Notes: generated from the letters alone by a model not told the origin. DNA of 64,000 bases from an uncultured Pseudomonadales bacterium (GCA_937775265.1 CALKBV010000012.1:101739-165738), one strand, 5' to 3'; shown: positions 9,894-18,728, counted from the first letter of the stretch. Numbers and translations are program-made.

Positions 9894-10160
9894 GTCTTAT
9901 TCCGTAGGCTTATTTTCGCGGGTCGAAATACTGTCAGAAGGCGTAGCGGTTTTTTCTGAAAAATCAACCTTTTCGTGACTTCATAGATGCGACAAGAGGT
10001 TGTCAATTGGGGACTGGATTGCTTGACAATCAACGCCTGCTTCCTCATCCTGTCCCGCGTTGGCTGGAACTGGTTAAAGAGCGGTATCGACTTACGCTGC
10101 TTAAGCAGGGTCAGGTGAACAAAAAAATTATAAAAGCAACAAACCCCAGTAGGTATTAGC
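9894..10160. other. Intergenic region before the TonB operon
   Basis: About 270 bases between the hydrolase and the DUF3450 gene. A TTGACA hexamer lies at 10023-10028, but I see no good -10 box at the right distance. A TATAAA-like stretch near 10130 is close to the start codon. I see no clear Fur box and no gene. The promoter of the TonB operon should lie here. Confidence 0.4.
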
Positions 10161-10937
10161 ATGAAAAAGCACCAGATGAGACTAGGTACAGTGATAAAAG
10201 CGCTGTGTTTGTTGTCTGTCATTAGTGCCAGTGAGGTTTACGCGGCGTCTCTAGACGACGTGCTCGGAGTGCGCTCCTCAACAACAGTTGAAGGCGCAAA
10301 ATCTCAGGCAAAAATTGACAAGGTCACGGATCAGACACGTGATCTATTGCAGCAGTTCAAAACCGTCATGAAGGTTGTTGACGGCTTACGTGTATACAAC
10401 CAGCAGCAACGCAGGTTGATCAAAAACCAGGAAGACGAACTTGCAGAGCTCGAAGAGTCAATCGATAACGTCACCGTTATCGAACGTCAAATCGGGCCAC
10501 TCATTGAAAAGATGATAGTGAATCTCGAAAAGTTTGTAGAACTGGATATTCCCTTCCTGATCTCTGAGCGTCGCGAGCGAATCGAGTTCCTTAAAGACAC
10601 ACTGGATCGGGCGGACGTTTCTGTTGCAGAAAAGTTTAGCCAGGTACTTCAGGCCTACCAGGTCGAGAATACCTACGGTACGACAATCGAAGCTTATACC
10701 GATGTGATCGAGCTGGAAGGTAAGTCCCGCCAGGTCGACATGCTCAAGTGGGGTCGAGTTTCGCTTGTCTTCCAGACACCTGATGCAGAGTCCACCGGCG
10801 TTTGGAATAACGAGACACGACAGTGGGTCATGCTTCCTGATGAATTCAGGACTGGCGTACGTGATGGGCTGCGGATTGCGCGAAAAACCCAGACTGCAGA
10901 TCTCGTCCACCTACCCGTATCGGCTCCAGGAGAATAA
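10161..10937 (+). CDS. DUF3450 periplasmic protein of the TonB system
   Basis: A 258-residue DUF3450 protein with a probable N-terminal signal peptide (residues 1 to about 29, ending VYAAS). A long coiled-coil of about 110 residues follows, rich in Lys, Glu and Gln. The C-terminal globular part contains GRVSLVFQTPD and VWNNETRQWVMLP, typical of the family. In other Proteobacteria DUF3450 genes sit immediately before the large ExbB-like TtpC gene, as here with a 3-base gap, and are taken as periplasmic parts of that TonB complex. Its precise mechanical role is unknown. It is the first gene of a six-gene operon. Confidence 0.85.
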   Translation: MKKHQMRLGTVIKALCLLSVISASEVYAASLDDVLGVRSSTTVEGAKSQAKIDKVTDQTRDLLQQFKTVMKVVDGLRVYNQQQRRLIKNQEDELAELEESIDNVTVIERQIGPLIEKMIVNLEKFVELDIPFLISERRERIEFLKDTLDRADVSVAEKFSQVLQAYQVENTYGTTIEAYTDVIELEGKSRQVDMLKWGRVSLVFQTPDAESTGVWNNETRQWVMLPDEFRTGVRDGLRIARKTQTADLVHLPVSAPGE

Positions 10938-10940
10938 CCC

Positions 10941-12323
10941 ATGAAGAAAGCGATCATTATTATTATGGCTTTCGCCCTGGGATTTTCCGGGTATGCGAAT
11001 GCGGCAGCAGACGAAATTCCAGCTAAATCACTGGCGGAGCTTCTTAAGCTTGTCAAAGAAGGCAGGGTTGTTAACGGTGAAGTTAACGATCGGCGCGAGC
11101 AAGAGTTCCTTGCAGACAAGGCAAAGCAGCGGAGCGAACTGCGAAACGCTGAGCGAATGCAGCGTGAAGAAGAAGCCGAGGCAGAACGCCTTGAGGGTAT
11201 CTTTGAAAAGAACGAACAGGATATTGCTGCAAAGCAGGAAATTCTGGCTAAGCGACTTGGATCACTTAGGGAGTTGTTCGGTGTTCTGCAGCAGGTTGCA
11301 GGCGATACACAAGGTGTGTTTGAAGGCTCTATTGTCTCATCACAGCTACCGGGCCGAGGTGAGTGGCTTGGTGAGTTCGCCCAATCTATGGGTAAGAGCT
11401 CCAAGCTGGCAACGATCGCAGAAATTGAGCGGTTATGGTTCGAGCTTCAGCGTGAAATGACTGAAAGCGCGAAGATCACGCGATTCAACGCAACGGTCAT
11501 CAAGCTTGATGGCGAAGAAGTCGAACAGGAGGTTGTTCGGGTTGGTTCCTTTAACCTGATTAGTGATGGCCAATATGTTGCTTATGACATTAACACTGGC
11601 CTTATCCAGGAACTGCCAAGGCAGCCAGCATCGCGGTTTGTAGATTCTGCAGCAGATCTGGCGGAATCCTCAAGCGGCTACACGCCATTTGGGCTCGATC
11701 CGACTCGTGGTCAATTATTAGCCCTTCAGGTCCAGGTTCCAACGATAGAAGAACGGGTCAACCAAGGTGGTACACCGGGTTATGTGATTATTGCCCTGGG
11801 TATCGTGGCGGCTCTTTTATCACTTGAGCGGTTTATTACCTTAACCTTGGTGGGTGCAGGTGTCAGCAACCAGGCTTCTAACCCAGGCACTGCGAATAGC
11901 AGCAACCCATTGGGCCGAGTATTACAGGTTTACCATGACAATAAGGATATTGAATCCGAAACGCTGCAACTGAAGCTGGATGAAGCTATCCTGAAGGAAC
12001 AACCGGCGATTCAGGCGCGTATTGCGTTTATCAAGATCATCTCGATGGTGGCACCGCTCTTGGGTCTTCTGGGTACGGTTATCGGTATGATCATAACGTT
12101 CCAGGCGATTACACTGTTCGGTACCGGTGACCCTAAAACGATGGCTGGTGGTATTTCACAGGCGCTGATTACTACCGTACTAGGTTTGACTGTAGCGATC
12201 CCAACGGTACTGTTGCACTCAATTGTTGATTCCAGGGCCAAATCGATCCTGCATGTATTAACAGAGCAGAGCGCAGGACTGGTAGCAGAGCACGCAGAAA
12301 GCGCAGAAAGCGCAGGAAAGTAA
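10941..12323 (+). CDS. ttpC: TtpC-like MotA/TolQ/ExbB proton channel protein with periplasmic coiled coil
   Basis: A 460-residue two-part protein. Residues 1 to about 24 form a signal peptide (ending YANAAA). Residues 35-130 are a charged periplasmic coiled coil, and an inter-domain region reaches about 265. The C-terminal third is a MotA/TolQ/ExbB channel with helices near residues 278-295, 350-380 (KIISMVAPLLGLLGTVIGMI) and 405-430. This layout is that of TtpC, the extra component described for Vibrio-type TonB2 systems. It likely forms part of the proton-driven stator energising outer-membrane transport. Three bases separate it from the second ExbB gene. The C-terminal end has a small HAESAESAG repeat. 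Confidence 0.88.
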   Translation: MKKAIIIIMAFALGFSGYANAAADEIPAKSLAELLKLVKEGRVVNGEVNDRREQEFLADKAKQRSELRNAERMQREEEAEAERLEGIFEKNEQDIAAKQEILAKRLGSLRELFGVLQQVAGDTQGVFEGSIVSSQLPGRGEWLGEFAQSMGKSSKLATIAEIERLWFELQREMTESAKITRFNATVIKLDGEEVEQEVVRVGSFNLISDGQYVAYDINTGLIQELPRQPASRFVDSAADLAESSSGYTPFGLDPTRGQLLALQVQVPTIEERVNQGGTPGYVIIALGIVAALLSLERFITLTLVGAGVSNQASNPGTANSSNPLGRVLQVYHDNKDIESETLQLKLDEAILKEQPAIQARIAFIKIISMVAPLLGLLGTVIGMIITFQAITLFGTGDPKTMAGGISQALITTVLGLTVAIPTVLLHSIVDSRAKSILHVLTEQSAGLVAEHAESAESAGK

Positions 12324-12325
12324 GA

Positions 12326-12841
12326 ATGGATGCTATAGTTGTAGCGATTCGGACATTCCTGGAAGCGGGCGGCGATGTGTTGTTTCTCATCGCCGGCGCG
12401 ACCTTCTGTATGTGGGCATTGATTTTCGAACGGTTTTGGTTCATTCAAACTGAACACAAGCAAGACGTTGGGAAAGCACTGTCCTACTGGGAAGGTCGTC
12501 AGGAAAGAACGTCGTGGAATGCTCACATGATCCGATTGCGATTGATCTCAGAGGTCAATTTGCGTCTTAAGGTAAATATGGGTTTTATCAAAACACTAAT
12601 TTCATTGTTGCCTTTGCTAGGTTTACTTGGGACGGTGACCGGTATGGTCTCTGTTTTCGAGGCTATGACCTATTCCGGAGGGAATGCACGCTCTATGGCG
12701 GCTGGCGTTTCCATGGCTACGATTCCGACGATGTCTGGAATGGTAGCAACCCTCTCTGGCGTGTTAGCGAATACGTTTTTGGCTTCCAAGGTTTCTTCAG
12801 AAGAAAGCTATATGGAAGACACGCTAACTATGGATCACTAG
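12326..12841 (+). CDS. exbB: ExbB-like MotA/TolQ/ExbB proton channel protein
   Basis: A 171-residue inner-membrane protein with the three-helix ExbB/TolQ layout: helix 1 near residues 13-35, helix 2 near 85-110 (LISLLPLLGLLGTVTGMVS) and helix 3 near 125-150. The small size is usual for the ExbB2 subunit of TtpC-containing systems. With ExbD it would form the proton channel that powers TonB. The ATG follows the ttpC stop by two bases, and GGAAAG just upstream can serve as ribosome-binding site. Substrate range of the system cannot be told from this gene. Confidence 0.9.
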   Translation: MDAIVVAIRTFLEAGGDVLFLIAGATFCMWALIFERFWFIQTEHKQDVGKALSYWEGRQERTSWNAHMIRLRLISEVNLRLKVNMGFIKTLISLLPLLGLLGTVTGMVSVFEAMTYSGGNARSMAAGVSMATIPTMSGMVATLSGVLANTFLASKVSSEESYMEDTLTMDH

Positions 12842-12902
12842 GCAAGCGCCATAACATTGCCGGGGCAATGCTAAGGCGAAAGAAAAACAACCGAGTAAGA
12901 AC

Positions 12903-13304
12903 ATGCGAAGACCCACACAACAAGAAGAAGAAAAGGTCGCTGACTTAACACCCATGCTCGATGTGGTGTTTATTCTGTTGATTTTCTTCATTGTAACCGC
13001 CACTTTTATCAAGGAAACCGGTATAGAAGTTAACCGGCCTGATACTAAAACGGCGCAGTTTAAAAAGACTGTCTCGTTATTGGTTGCAGTTTCCCCTGAC
13101 AGCGGTATCTGGATCGACAAGAAGAAAGTCGATGTCAGGAGAGTTCGTCCATTGATGGAACGCCTCCACGCTGAGAACCCAAAGGGTGGTCTGGTTATCC
13201 AGGCTGACATGGACTCCAAGGTAGAAAAGGTTCTGGCTATCATGGATGCGGCACGTACGATTGGCATTGCCCAAGTGGCGATTGCCGGAGAAGACAGTAA
13301 CTAG
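12903..13304 (+). CDS. exbD: ExbD biopolymer transport protein
   Basis: A 133-residue single-pass membrane protein of the ExbD/TolR family. The N-terminal cytoplasmic tail is short, and DLTPMLDVVFILLIFFIVTA (about residues 14-33) contains the conserved membrane aspartate that carries protons. The remainder is the periplasmic domain ending in IGIAQVAIAGE. It lies between exbB and tonB, with a 61-base gap after exbB in which I see no gene, and GAGTAAGA before the ATG. It works with the two ExbB-like proteins in the same operon. Confidence 0.93.
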   Translation: MRRPTQQEEEKVADLTPMLDVVFILLIFFIVTATFIKETGIEVNRPDTKTAQFKKTVSLLVAVSPDSGIWIDKKKVDVRRVRPLMERLHAENPKGGLVIQADMDSKVEKVLAIMDAARTIGIAQVAIAGEDSN

Positions 13305-13312
13305 GAGGGTAT

Positions 13313-13963
13313 ATGGCTATTAGATTCAGTCTTTCCGCTATCGTTGGTGTCATAGTCACACTGGCACTTTTCTACCTGATGCAAGCCCTGATTTCGGGAG
13401 CTGGCAGTGCGCTTACCGATGACAAAATTGGTAATCTGGTAGATTTCGTTCGCGTTAAGCAGGACCAGGACGTACAGAAAAAACAACGCAAGCCGAAAAA
13501 ACCACCACCGCCTGATGAACCACCACCGGAAACCCCACCGCAGAACTTCAACGTAAACGTTGATAAGACTGGTTTCTCAATGAGTGGCCTTGATGCGAGC
13601 ATTGGCATTAATATCGGTTCAGGTGGGTTTGGTATCAGTGACGGTGAGTATCTGCCTATCGTTAAGGTACAACCGCAGTACCCAAGACGTGCGCTAAGTC
13701 GTGGTATGTCTGGCTGGGTAATTGTCGAATTTACGGTATCGGCTCAAGGGACTGTCTCTAGCCCGTTTATTGTTTCAAATTGTGGTTGGATCAAGAATGT
13801 TCGTAATGAAGGTAAGTGTGAAGACAATCCGAACAGCGTGTTTGATTCTGCGGCGCTGAAGGCAGCGTTGAAATTCAAATATAAGCCGAAGGTCATTGAT
13901 GGAGATCCAGTTGCAACAGCTGGCGTCCAGAACAAGATTTCCTTTGAATTGGTAGAAGATTAG
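13313..13963 (+). CDS. tonB: TonB family energy transducer
   Basis: A 216-residue TonB protein: a short cytoplasmic start, a membrane anchor (about residues 6-28), a proline- and lysine-rich linker (about residues 58-78, KKPPPPDEPPPETPP) and a C-terminal TonB fold beginning at YLPIVKVQPQYPRRALSRG. The fold carries a short extra loop with two cysteines (NCGWIKN and KCEDNPNS, about residues 160-175), so a disulfide is possible in the periplasm. TonB passes the energy of the ExbBD motor to outer-membrane receptors. Eight bases separate it from exbD, and GGAGG precedes the ATG. Confidence 0.92.
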   Translation: MAIRFSLSAIVGVIVTLALFYLMQALISGAGSALTDDKIGNLVDFVRVKQDQDVQKKQRKPKKPPPPDEPPPETPPQNFNVNVDKTGFSMSGLDASIGINIGSGGFGISDGEYLPIVKVQPQYPRRALSRGMSGWVIVEFTVSAQGTVSSPFIVSNCGWIKNVRNEGKCEDNPNSVFDSAALKAALKFKYKPKVIDGDPVATAGVQNKISFELVED

Positions 13964-13975
13964 GAGCCTGCTGTA

Positions 13976-15448
13976 ATGAGCGCGATGAAACAGTTGAATA
14001 AACTGATGTTACTAGCCGTTATCTGGGCATTTCCGTTCGTCATTGGGCAACTCCCCGTTGGAGTCTCGTTCGGTGATGCAGCCCAGGCGGCAGAAGAAAA
14101 GAAAAAGACCCGCAAAGTTCCTGCCATGCGGGAGAGAACTTACAAGAAACTGGCAGAAGCCCAGCTCATGGTTGACCCTGATTCTGCACCTCGGGAAGAG
14201 GGTGAACCAGCGCCGGTTCCCAAGGGTACGCCACGGGATGCGGTGAAACTGCTTCATGAACTTATGGGCTCCAGAGGGCTTAACAGCTACGAGAAGGCCC
14301 AGATCTGGAATACGCTGGCTTTTGCCTACTACACGCTTGATGACATGCCGAGTACGATCAACGCATACGAGCAGATTCTGAAGCAGGGCACAATCTCCGA
14401 AGCGCTGGAGCTTTCATCACTAAGAGCGCTGTTCCAGCTGTATTACTCGAATGAAAAATACCTAAAGGCGATTAAATATATCGATCGGTTTCAGGCTTTG
14501 CAGACAGTACGAGATCCGCAAATTACTTTTTTCAAGGCAACGGCGTACTACCAGCTCGATAATTTCCGTGAATCGTTGAAAACAGCAATTTTGGTTGAAG
14601 AAATTGCCGTGGCGCGGAGAGCTAGCAGAATAGCGTCCAGTAAGGCGACTATTGCGAACGTCAAAGCGACGCCGGAAGAGCATCAGGAAGCTCGGCTGGG
14701 ACTGCAGAAGCTCCAATCTAAACCTGCGGTTAAAGAGAATTGGTGGTACCTTCAGGTTGTGCTTTATAACGAGCTAGAGGAAGTTGATAGTGTTATCAGA
14801 TTACTTGAAACGTTAATCGTCAATTACCCCAAAAAGCAGTATTGGATGCATCTAGCGGGTATGTATAGTGAAAAAGGCCGTGATGACGCTTCTCTGTCTG
14901 CCTACTATACAACCTATATTCAGGGTCTTCTGGTAAAGGAATCAGAAATCGTCATGGTGGCGCAGCGCTTGTTAGGGGCAGACAATCCTTATGAAGCCTC
15001 TCAGGTGCTTGAAAAGGGCTTCAAGGCTAAAACGATAGAAGAAAACGAAAAGAATCTTCGGTTGCTTGCGACCGCCTACACACTGTCCCAGGAAACTAAT
15101 TCTGCCATTGATGCATGGCGAGATGCCACAAGGTATGCAGAAGATGGCGACCTATACTTTCGCTTGGCTCAGGCATTGTCAGCAGAAGACCGGCACAAGG
15201 AGGCTGTAGACGCCTACAGCGATGCCCAAAAGAAGGGCGATTTGAAAAAGCCCGGTGACGTAGCATTCTGGAAAGGGATCTCCCAAATGCAGCTTGAGCG
15301 ATGGGATAGTGCGACTAAATCGTTCCGTAGTGCGGCCAAACTGGATAAGAAGAAGTCGAAGCAGTCCAGGCAGTACATTCGCTACATCGCTGGCGAGAGA
15401 CGTCGTCAGGAAGAACTCCGCAAGATGCTCGAAGGTGTTGGGGAATAA
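13976..15448 (+). CDS. TonB-associated tetratricopeptide repeat protein
   Basis: A 490-residue periplasmic protein with a signal peptide (residues 1 to about 38, ending GDAAQAAEE) and many helical TPR-like repeats from about residue 85 to the end, for example KAQIWNTLAFAYYTLDDMPS and DLYFRLAQALSAEDRHKEAV. TPR proteins of this type commonly close TtpC-containing TonB operons and have been proposed to help TonB function. It begins 12 bases after tonB and is followed by a strong inverted repeat that should end the transcript. The C terminus is very basic and coiled (residues 445-490). Confidence 0.85.
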   Translation: MSAMKQLNKLMLLAVIWAFPFVIGQLPVGVSFGDAAQAAEEKKKTRKVPAMRERTYKKLAEAQLMVDPDSAPREEGEPAPVPKGTPRDAVKLLHELMGSRGLNSYEKAQIWNTLAFAYYTLDDMPSTINAYEQILKQGTISEALELSSLRALFQLYYSNEKYLKAIKYIDRFQALQTVRDPQITFFKATAYYQLDNFRESLKTAILVEEIAVARRASRIASSKATIANVKATPEEHQEARLGLQKLQSKPAVKENWWYLQVVLYNELEEVDSVIRLLETLIVNYPKKQYWMHLAGMYSEKGRDDASLSAYYTTYIQGLLVKESEIVMVAQRLLGADNPYEASQVLEKGFKAKTIEENEKNLRLLATAYTLSQETNSAIDAWRDATRYAEDGDLYFRLAQALSAEDRHKEAVDAYSDAQKKGDLKKPGDVAFWKGISQMQLERWDSATKSFRSAAKLDKKKSKQSRQYIRYIAGERRRQEELRKMLEGVGE

Positions 15449-15454
15449 TATAGA

Positions 15455-15489
15455 GACTAATTCTGCTGGCCTGGCTCGCTGAATTAGTC
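15455..15489. terminator. Bidirectional terminator between the TonB operon and rsgA
   Basis: A perfect 9-base inverted repeat, GACTAATTC (15455-15463) and GAATTAGTC (15481-15489), with a 17-base loop. It is followed on the plus strand by CCTTTTATTT. It lies between two convergent genes and covers the rsgA stop codon, so it can serve both directions. Seen directly; termination is inferred. Confidence 0.7.
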
Positions 15490-16569
15490 CCTTTTATTTG
15501 GTCTATTATCTGGTGATTTTGAGAGGCGCTTGTATTGCTGCTTCTTTCCCGTCTTTCCTGTCTTGGCCCCAGCACTCTGCTGGCGTGCAAAGTGTTCAAG
15601 TTCTTTTGCCAGTTTGAAGTAACGTTCCAGCCTTTCGGGCTCAAGATCACCGCTAGAAACTGCTTTGGTGATTGAGCAACCCGGCTCCGTGCTGTGTTTG
15701 CAGTCCGAAAACTTGCAGCTTGCTGCCAGCGACTCGATATCCTGGAAACTATGGGAAAGTGAAACATTGTCGGCCCAAAGTTGTATTTCGCGCATTCCAG
15801 GTGTGTCGATGATCATACCGCCACCGGTAGCCTCGACCATTTCTCTGAAGGTTGTAGTATGGCGGCCTCGGCTGTCGTCAGATCGCACTTCGCCGGTATC
15901 AAACTTCTCGTAACCCAAAAGTTCATTGATGATGGTCGATTTGCCGACACCGGACGAACCTAAAAAGGCACAGGTCGAACCTGGCGTAACGTACTGTCGA
16001 AGCGGGTCTAGACCGCTATTGTCCTTGGCGCTCATAACATGGATGGGTGAACCCATCGCAATAACTTCGAGATCTCTGACTTTTTTGTCGATGTTTTTAC
16101 AAACATCGGACTTGTTCAGTATTAGCACTGGCAGGGCGCCACTAGTCCAGCTGAGAAGAAGATACCGTTCTATTCGGTGGAGGTTGAAATCCCTGTCCAA
16201 CGCACTAACGATAAAAACAGTATCTATGTTGGAGGCAACGACTTGCTCATCGTGAACTTCCCCCGCTTCTTTGCGCGAGAATTTACTCTTTCGATTCAGG
16301 AGTTTTTCTATCTGGACCCTGTCGGGTTCGTCACCGTCAATGGGTGAAACAACAAGCCAGTCTCCGACTGTAGGCAGGTCCGCCTTCGACAGGGCTTCCT
16401 GCCGAAATTTCCCCGGCAGTACCCCAATGAGCTTTCCTCGTTCTGATAACAGATGGTACTGGTTTGTATCCTGCCTGACGACACGGGCGGGAAGGAACTC
16501 CAGTTCATCAGAGTTCAGTTGCTGCTGGAAGAAACTGCTCCAGCCAAGTTCTGTCAAGTTCAAGTGCAT
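15484..16569 (-). CDS. rsgA: Ribosome small subunit-dependent GTPase A
   Basis: A 361-residue circularly permuted GTPase that helps mature the 30S subunit. An N-terminal OB fold (about residues 25-90) precedes the GTPase domain, in which the G4-like LILNKSDV (about residue 150) comes before the P-loop GSSGVGKST (about residue 198) and the G3-like DTPGMRE (about residue 256), the order expected for the permutation. A C-terminal zinc-binding cluster, CKFSDCKHSTEPGC, is near residue 286. The very basic tail is slightly long. Length is in the family range. It is convergent with the TonB operon. Confidence 0.95.
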   Translation of the reverse strand: MHLNLTELGWSSFFQQQLNSDELEFLPARVVRQDTNQYHLLSERGKLIGVLPGKFRQEALSKADLPTVGDWLVVSPIDGDEPDRVQIEKLLNRKSKFSRKEAGEVHDEQVVASNIDTVFIVSALDRDFNLHRIERYLLLSWTSGALPVLILNKSDVCKNIDKKVRDLEVIAMGSPIHVMSAKDNSGLDPLRQYVTPGSTCAFLGSSGVGKSTIINELLGYEKFDTGEVRSDDSRGRHTTTFREMVEATGGGMIIDTPGMREIQLWADNVSLSHSFQDIESLAASCKFSDCKHSTEPGCSITKAVSSGDLEPERLERYFKLAKELEHFARQQSAGAKTGKTGKKQQYKRLSKSPDNRPNKRD

Positions 16570-16635
16570 TCCTCAATGGCAATTAGAGGCCGCACACCTT
16601 GGTTGTTTGCAAGGTCTGTTTCCAGATTACACGGA

Positions 16636-16690
16636 TAAAGGAGTGGGGCATGACTTGCTGTTGTCGATATTCATAGAGCGCACTCCTTTA
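16636..16690. repeat. Inverted repeat upstream of rsgA
   Basis: Perfect 10-base arms, TAAAGGAGTG (16636-16645) and CACTCCTTTA (16681-16690), separated by 35 bases, in the 148-base gap between tctA and rsgA. It could be a terminator-like or regulatory structure, or an operator; no T-run follows on either strand. The arms contain a Shine-Dalgarno-like AAAGGAG but no gene follows it. Confidence 0.45.
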
Positions 16691-16717
16691 GTATTGGGGT
16701 AGGGTTGAAACACTAAT

Positions 16718-18214
16718 TTATCGGGATGTAGCGACTGATACAAGCCTTCGAATCACCGGGCTTAGCAACGTCAAGATGATGATACCCAGTAGTACTATTG
16801 TTATAGGTCTGTCGATCAGAAAAGTCCAGTTGCCATCGCTGACAGTCAGTGCCCGCCTAAGGTTATCTTCAAGCATTCCGCCGAGAATAAACCCGAGCAA
16901 TAACGGAGCCATTGGAAACCCCAGAACCCTGAGTACCAGGGCAGATACGGCGACCAGAACAATCAGGTAGAGGTCAAAGGTATTAAACGAGACCAGATAT
17001 ACACCCATCATTGAGAAAAACATAATGAGAGGAATAAGGATGCTTCTGGGCATTAAAAGCAGCCTGGCGAGGTAGGGTATGAGTGGCAGATTAAGGGCGA
17101 GCAAAAACAGGTTGCCGAGATACATAGATACGATGACGGACCAGAAGACCTGTGGCTCATCTACAATGAGTCTTGGCCCTGGCTGGATGCCATAGGCAAT
17201 TAACGCACCGAGGAGTATAGCCGTTGTCCCGGAGCCCGGTATCCCAAGGGTCAGAAGCGGTACAAAAGAGCCTGTGCAAGCGGCATTGTTTGCGGCTTCC
17301 GGTGCGGCTAAACCCTTGATATTACCCTGCCCAAACTTAGGAGTAGGGTCTCGAGCGAGGCTTTTCTCGAAACCATAGGATAGAAACGAAGCAATCGTTG
17401 CGCCAGCACCCGGTAATACACCGACGAAAAACCCTAGGATAGATGATCTTGTAATTGTAGGTACAATCGCGTTGACATCCGATTTGCTGAGGCGAAGTCC
17501 GGATGTGGGAATCGTGGGTGCTTTTTCTGATTTGTTCCTGCGCAGAACCATCATCAGAGCCTCGGAGAGGGCAAAGGTCCCCATCGCGAGTAACAAGAAA
17601 CTAATCCCATCTATCAGGTCCATTCGCCCGAAGGTGAACCGCTGGACACCTGCGGTAAGATCAGTGCCGACTGTCGATAAAGCCAGGCCAAGAAAAGTCA
17701 TGATCAGGGCTTTCAGGTGCTCGCCTTCAGAAGCAAAGGCTGATACCAGCGAAAGTCCTAGTACCATCATCAGGAAATAGTCTGCTGACTGAAAGCTGAG
17801 CGATATATCCGCGAGGAAGGGGGCGGTGAGTAAAAGGAGCAGAGCGGCCAGCGTTCCACCCGCGAAGGACGCATAGGCAGCGGTAGCGAGTGCTCGGCCG
17901 GGTTGTCCGAGTTGGCCGGCCATCGCATAACCATCAAACGCCGTTGCAACGGTGCCGGCTACTCCAGGTGCATTGATCAATATAGAAGAAGTGGAGCCGC
18001 CAAAGATTGCGCCGTAGTAAACGCCAGCCAGCAGGATCATGCCGCTGCTCGGTTCAAAGCCGTAGGTAATGGGTATCATCAGCGCGATGGCGGATATGGG
18101 ACCCAGACCTGGCAGCATGCCAATAATTGTTCCGACTGCGCATCCGACCAGAACCAGGGTCAGGTTATATAACGTCAGCACGGTAGTGAGGCCCAGTAGA
18201 ATGCCGTCAATCAT
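16718..18214 (-). CDS. tctA: Tripartite tricarboxylate transporter large permease TctA
   Basis: A 498-residue inner-membrane permease with about twelve hydrophobic helices. GMLPGLGPISAIALMIP near residue 29 and VGVLPGAGATIASFLSYG near residue 263 are the paired family motifs, and NNAACTGSFVPLLTLGIPGSG (split across the TctA signature region) follows at about residue 303. The ATG chosen overlaps the tctB stop as TAATG and has GGAGAG eight bases upstream; an upstream in-frame start would lie wholly inside tctB. TctA, TctB and TctC together import organic acids using a sodium or proton gradient. It is the last gene of the minus-strand operon. Confidence 0.92.
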   Translation of the reverse strand: MIDGILLGLTTVLTLYNLTLVLVGCAVGTIIGMLPGLGPISAIALMIPITYGFEPSSGMILLAGVYYGAIFGGSTSSILINAPGVAGTVATAFDGYAMAGQLGQPGRALATAAYASFAGGTLAALLLLLTAPFLADISLSFQSADYFLMMVLGLSLVSAFASEGEHLKALIMTFLGLALSTVGTDLTAGVQRFTFGRMDLIDGISFLLLAMGTFALSEALMMVLRRNKSEKAPTIPTSGLRLSKSDVNAIVPTITRSSILGFFVGVLPGAGATIASFLSYGFEKSLARDPTPKFGQGNIKGLAAPEAANNAACTGSFVPLLTLGIPGSGTTAILLGALIAYGIQPGPRLIVDEPQVFWSVIVSMYLGNLFLLALNLPLIPYLARLLLMPRSILIPLIMFFSMMGVYLVSFNTFDLYLIVLVAVSALVLRVLGFPMAPLLLGFILGGMLEDNLRRALTVSDGNWTFLIDRPITIVLLGIIILTLLSPVIRRLVSVATSR

Positions 18215-18684
18215 TAGAATCTCTCCATAACGCCGCCTTCCCATGAACCTGTCCACGCGCCTTGAGGCAGGTGTATTTCCAGCGCCGCCATCAGGAAGTA
18301 GAACCCGGCGGTCAGGGCGACGGTAACCAGTCCTATCCGGACAGGGCGTCGCTCACCTAACACAAGGAACCCTGCGCACAGGAATAGTCCTGTGGCTAAG
18401 ACAAAGCCTAGTTGTTCAAGAAGTCCGGCGTATAGCAACATCAGCGCAACGAGCCCGATCAGTTCAATATTGAACACGAAAGGGCCCTCTGGCTCGAATG
18501 CGGGAGGGAACATGATAAAAAGCAGCGCCAGTATGCTGCCCCCAATGGCAATCAGGATAGGAAAGGATCGGGCGTTAAACAATTCCTCTTCGGCCCAGAA
18601 GTCCAGCAGGATATCCTGTGTGGCAAAACCATATGCCAGGAATAATAGAAGGAATGCTGCGCCTACAAGCCGAGATTGGATAAT
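18214..18684 (-). CDS. tctB: Tripartite tricarboxylate transporter small permease TctB, apparent ATT start
   Basis: A 156-residue small membrane subunit with four hydrophobic helices. Using the first ordinary start (TTG at 18582) would give only 122 residues and delete the first helix. The frame stays open upstream and encodes RLVGAAFLLFLAYGFATQD, a good first TctB helix, back to an in-frame stop. The only start-like codon with a proper Shine-Dalgarno is ATT at 18684-18682, five bases after AAAAGGA. ATT is a rare but known initiator, and a base error replacing ATG is the alternative. It ends in a TAATG overlap with tctA and lies 44 bases after tctC. Confidence 0.75.
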   Translation of the reverse strand: MIQSRLVGAAFLLLFLAYGFATQDILLDFWAEEELFNARSFPILIAIGGSILALLFIMFPPAFEPEGPFVFNIELIGLVALMLLYAGLLEQLGFVLATGLFLCAGFLVLGERRPVRIGLVTVALTAGFYFLMAALEIHLPQGAWTGSWEGGVMERF

Positions 18685-18728
18685 ATATATCCTTTTAATA
18701 ATAATAGGTTATAGACAATTCATAGAAA

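Noticed and set aside
10694..11404. 236-codon serine-rich open frame antisense to DUF3450 and ttpC
   Set aside because: The serine and arginine richness comes from the opposite strand of charged coiled-coil codons.
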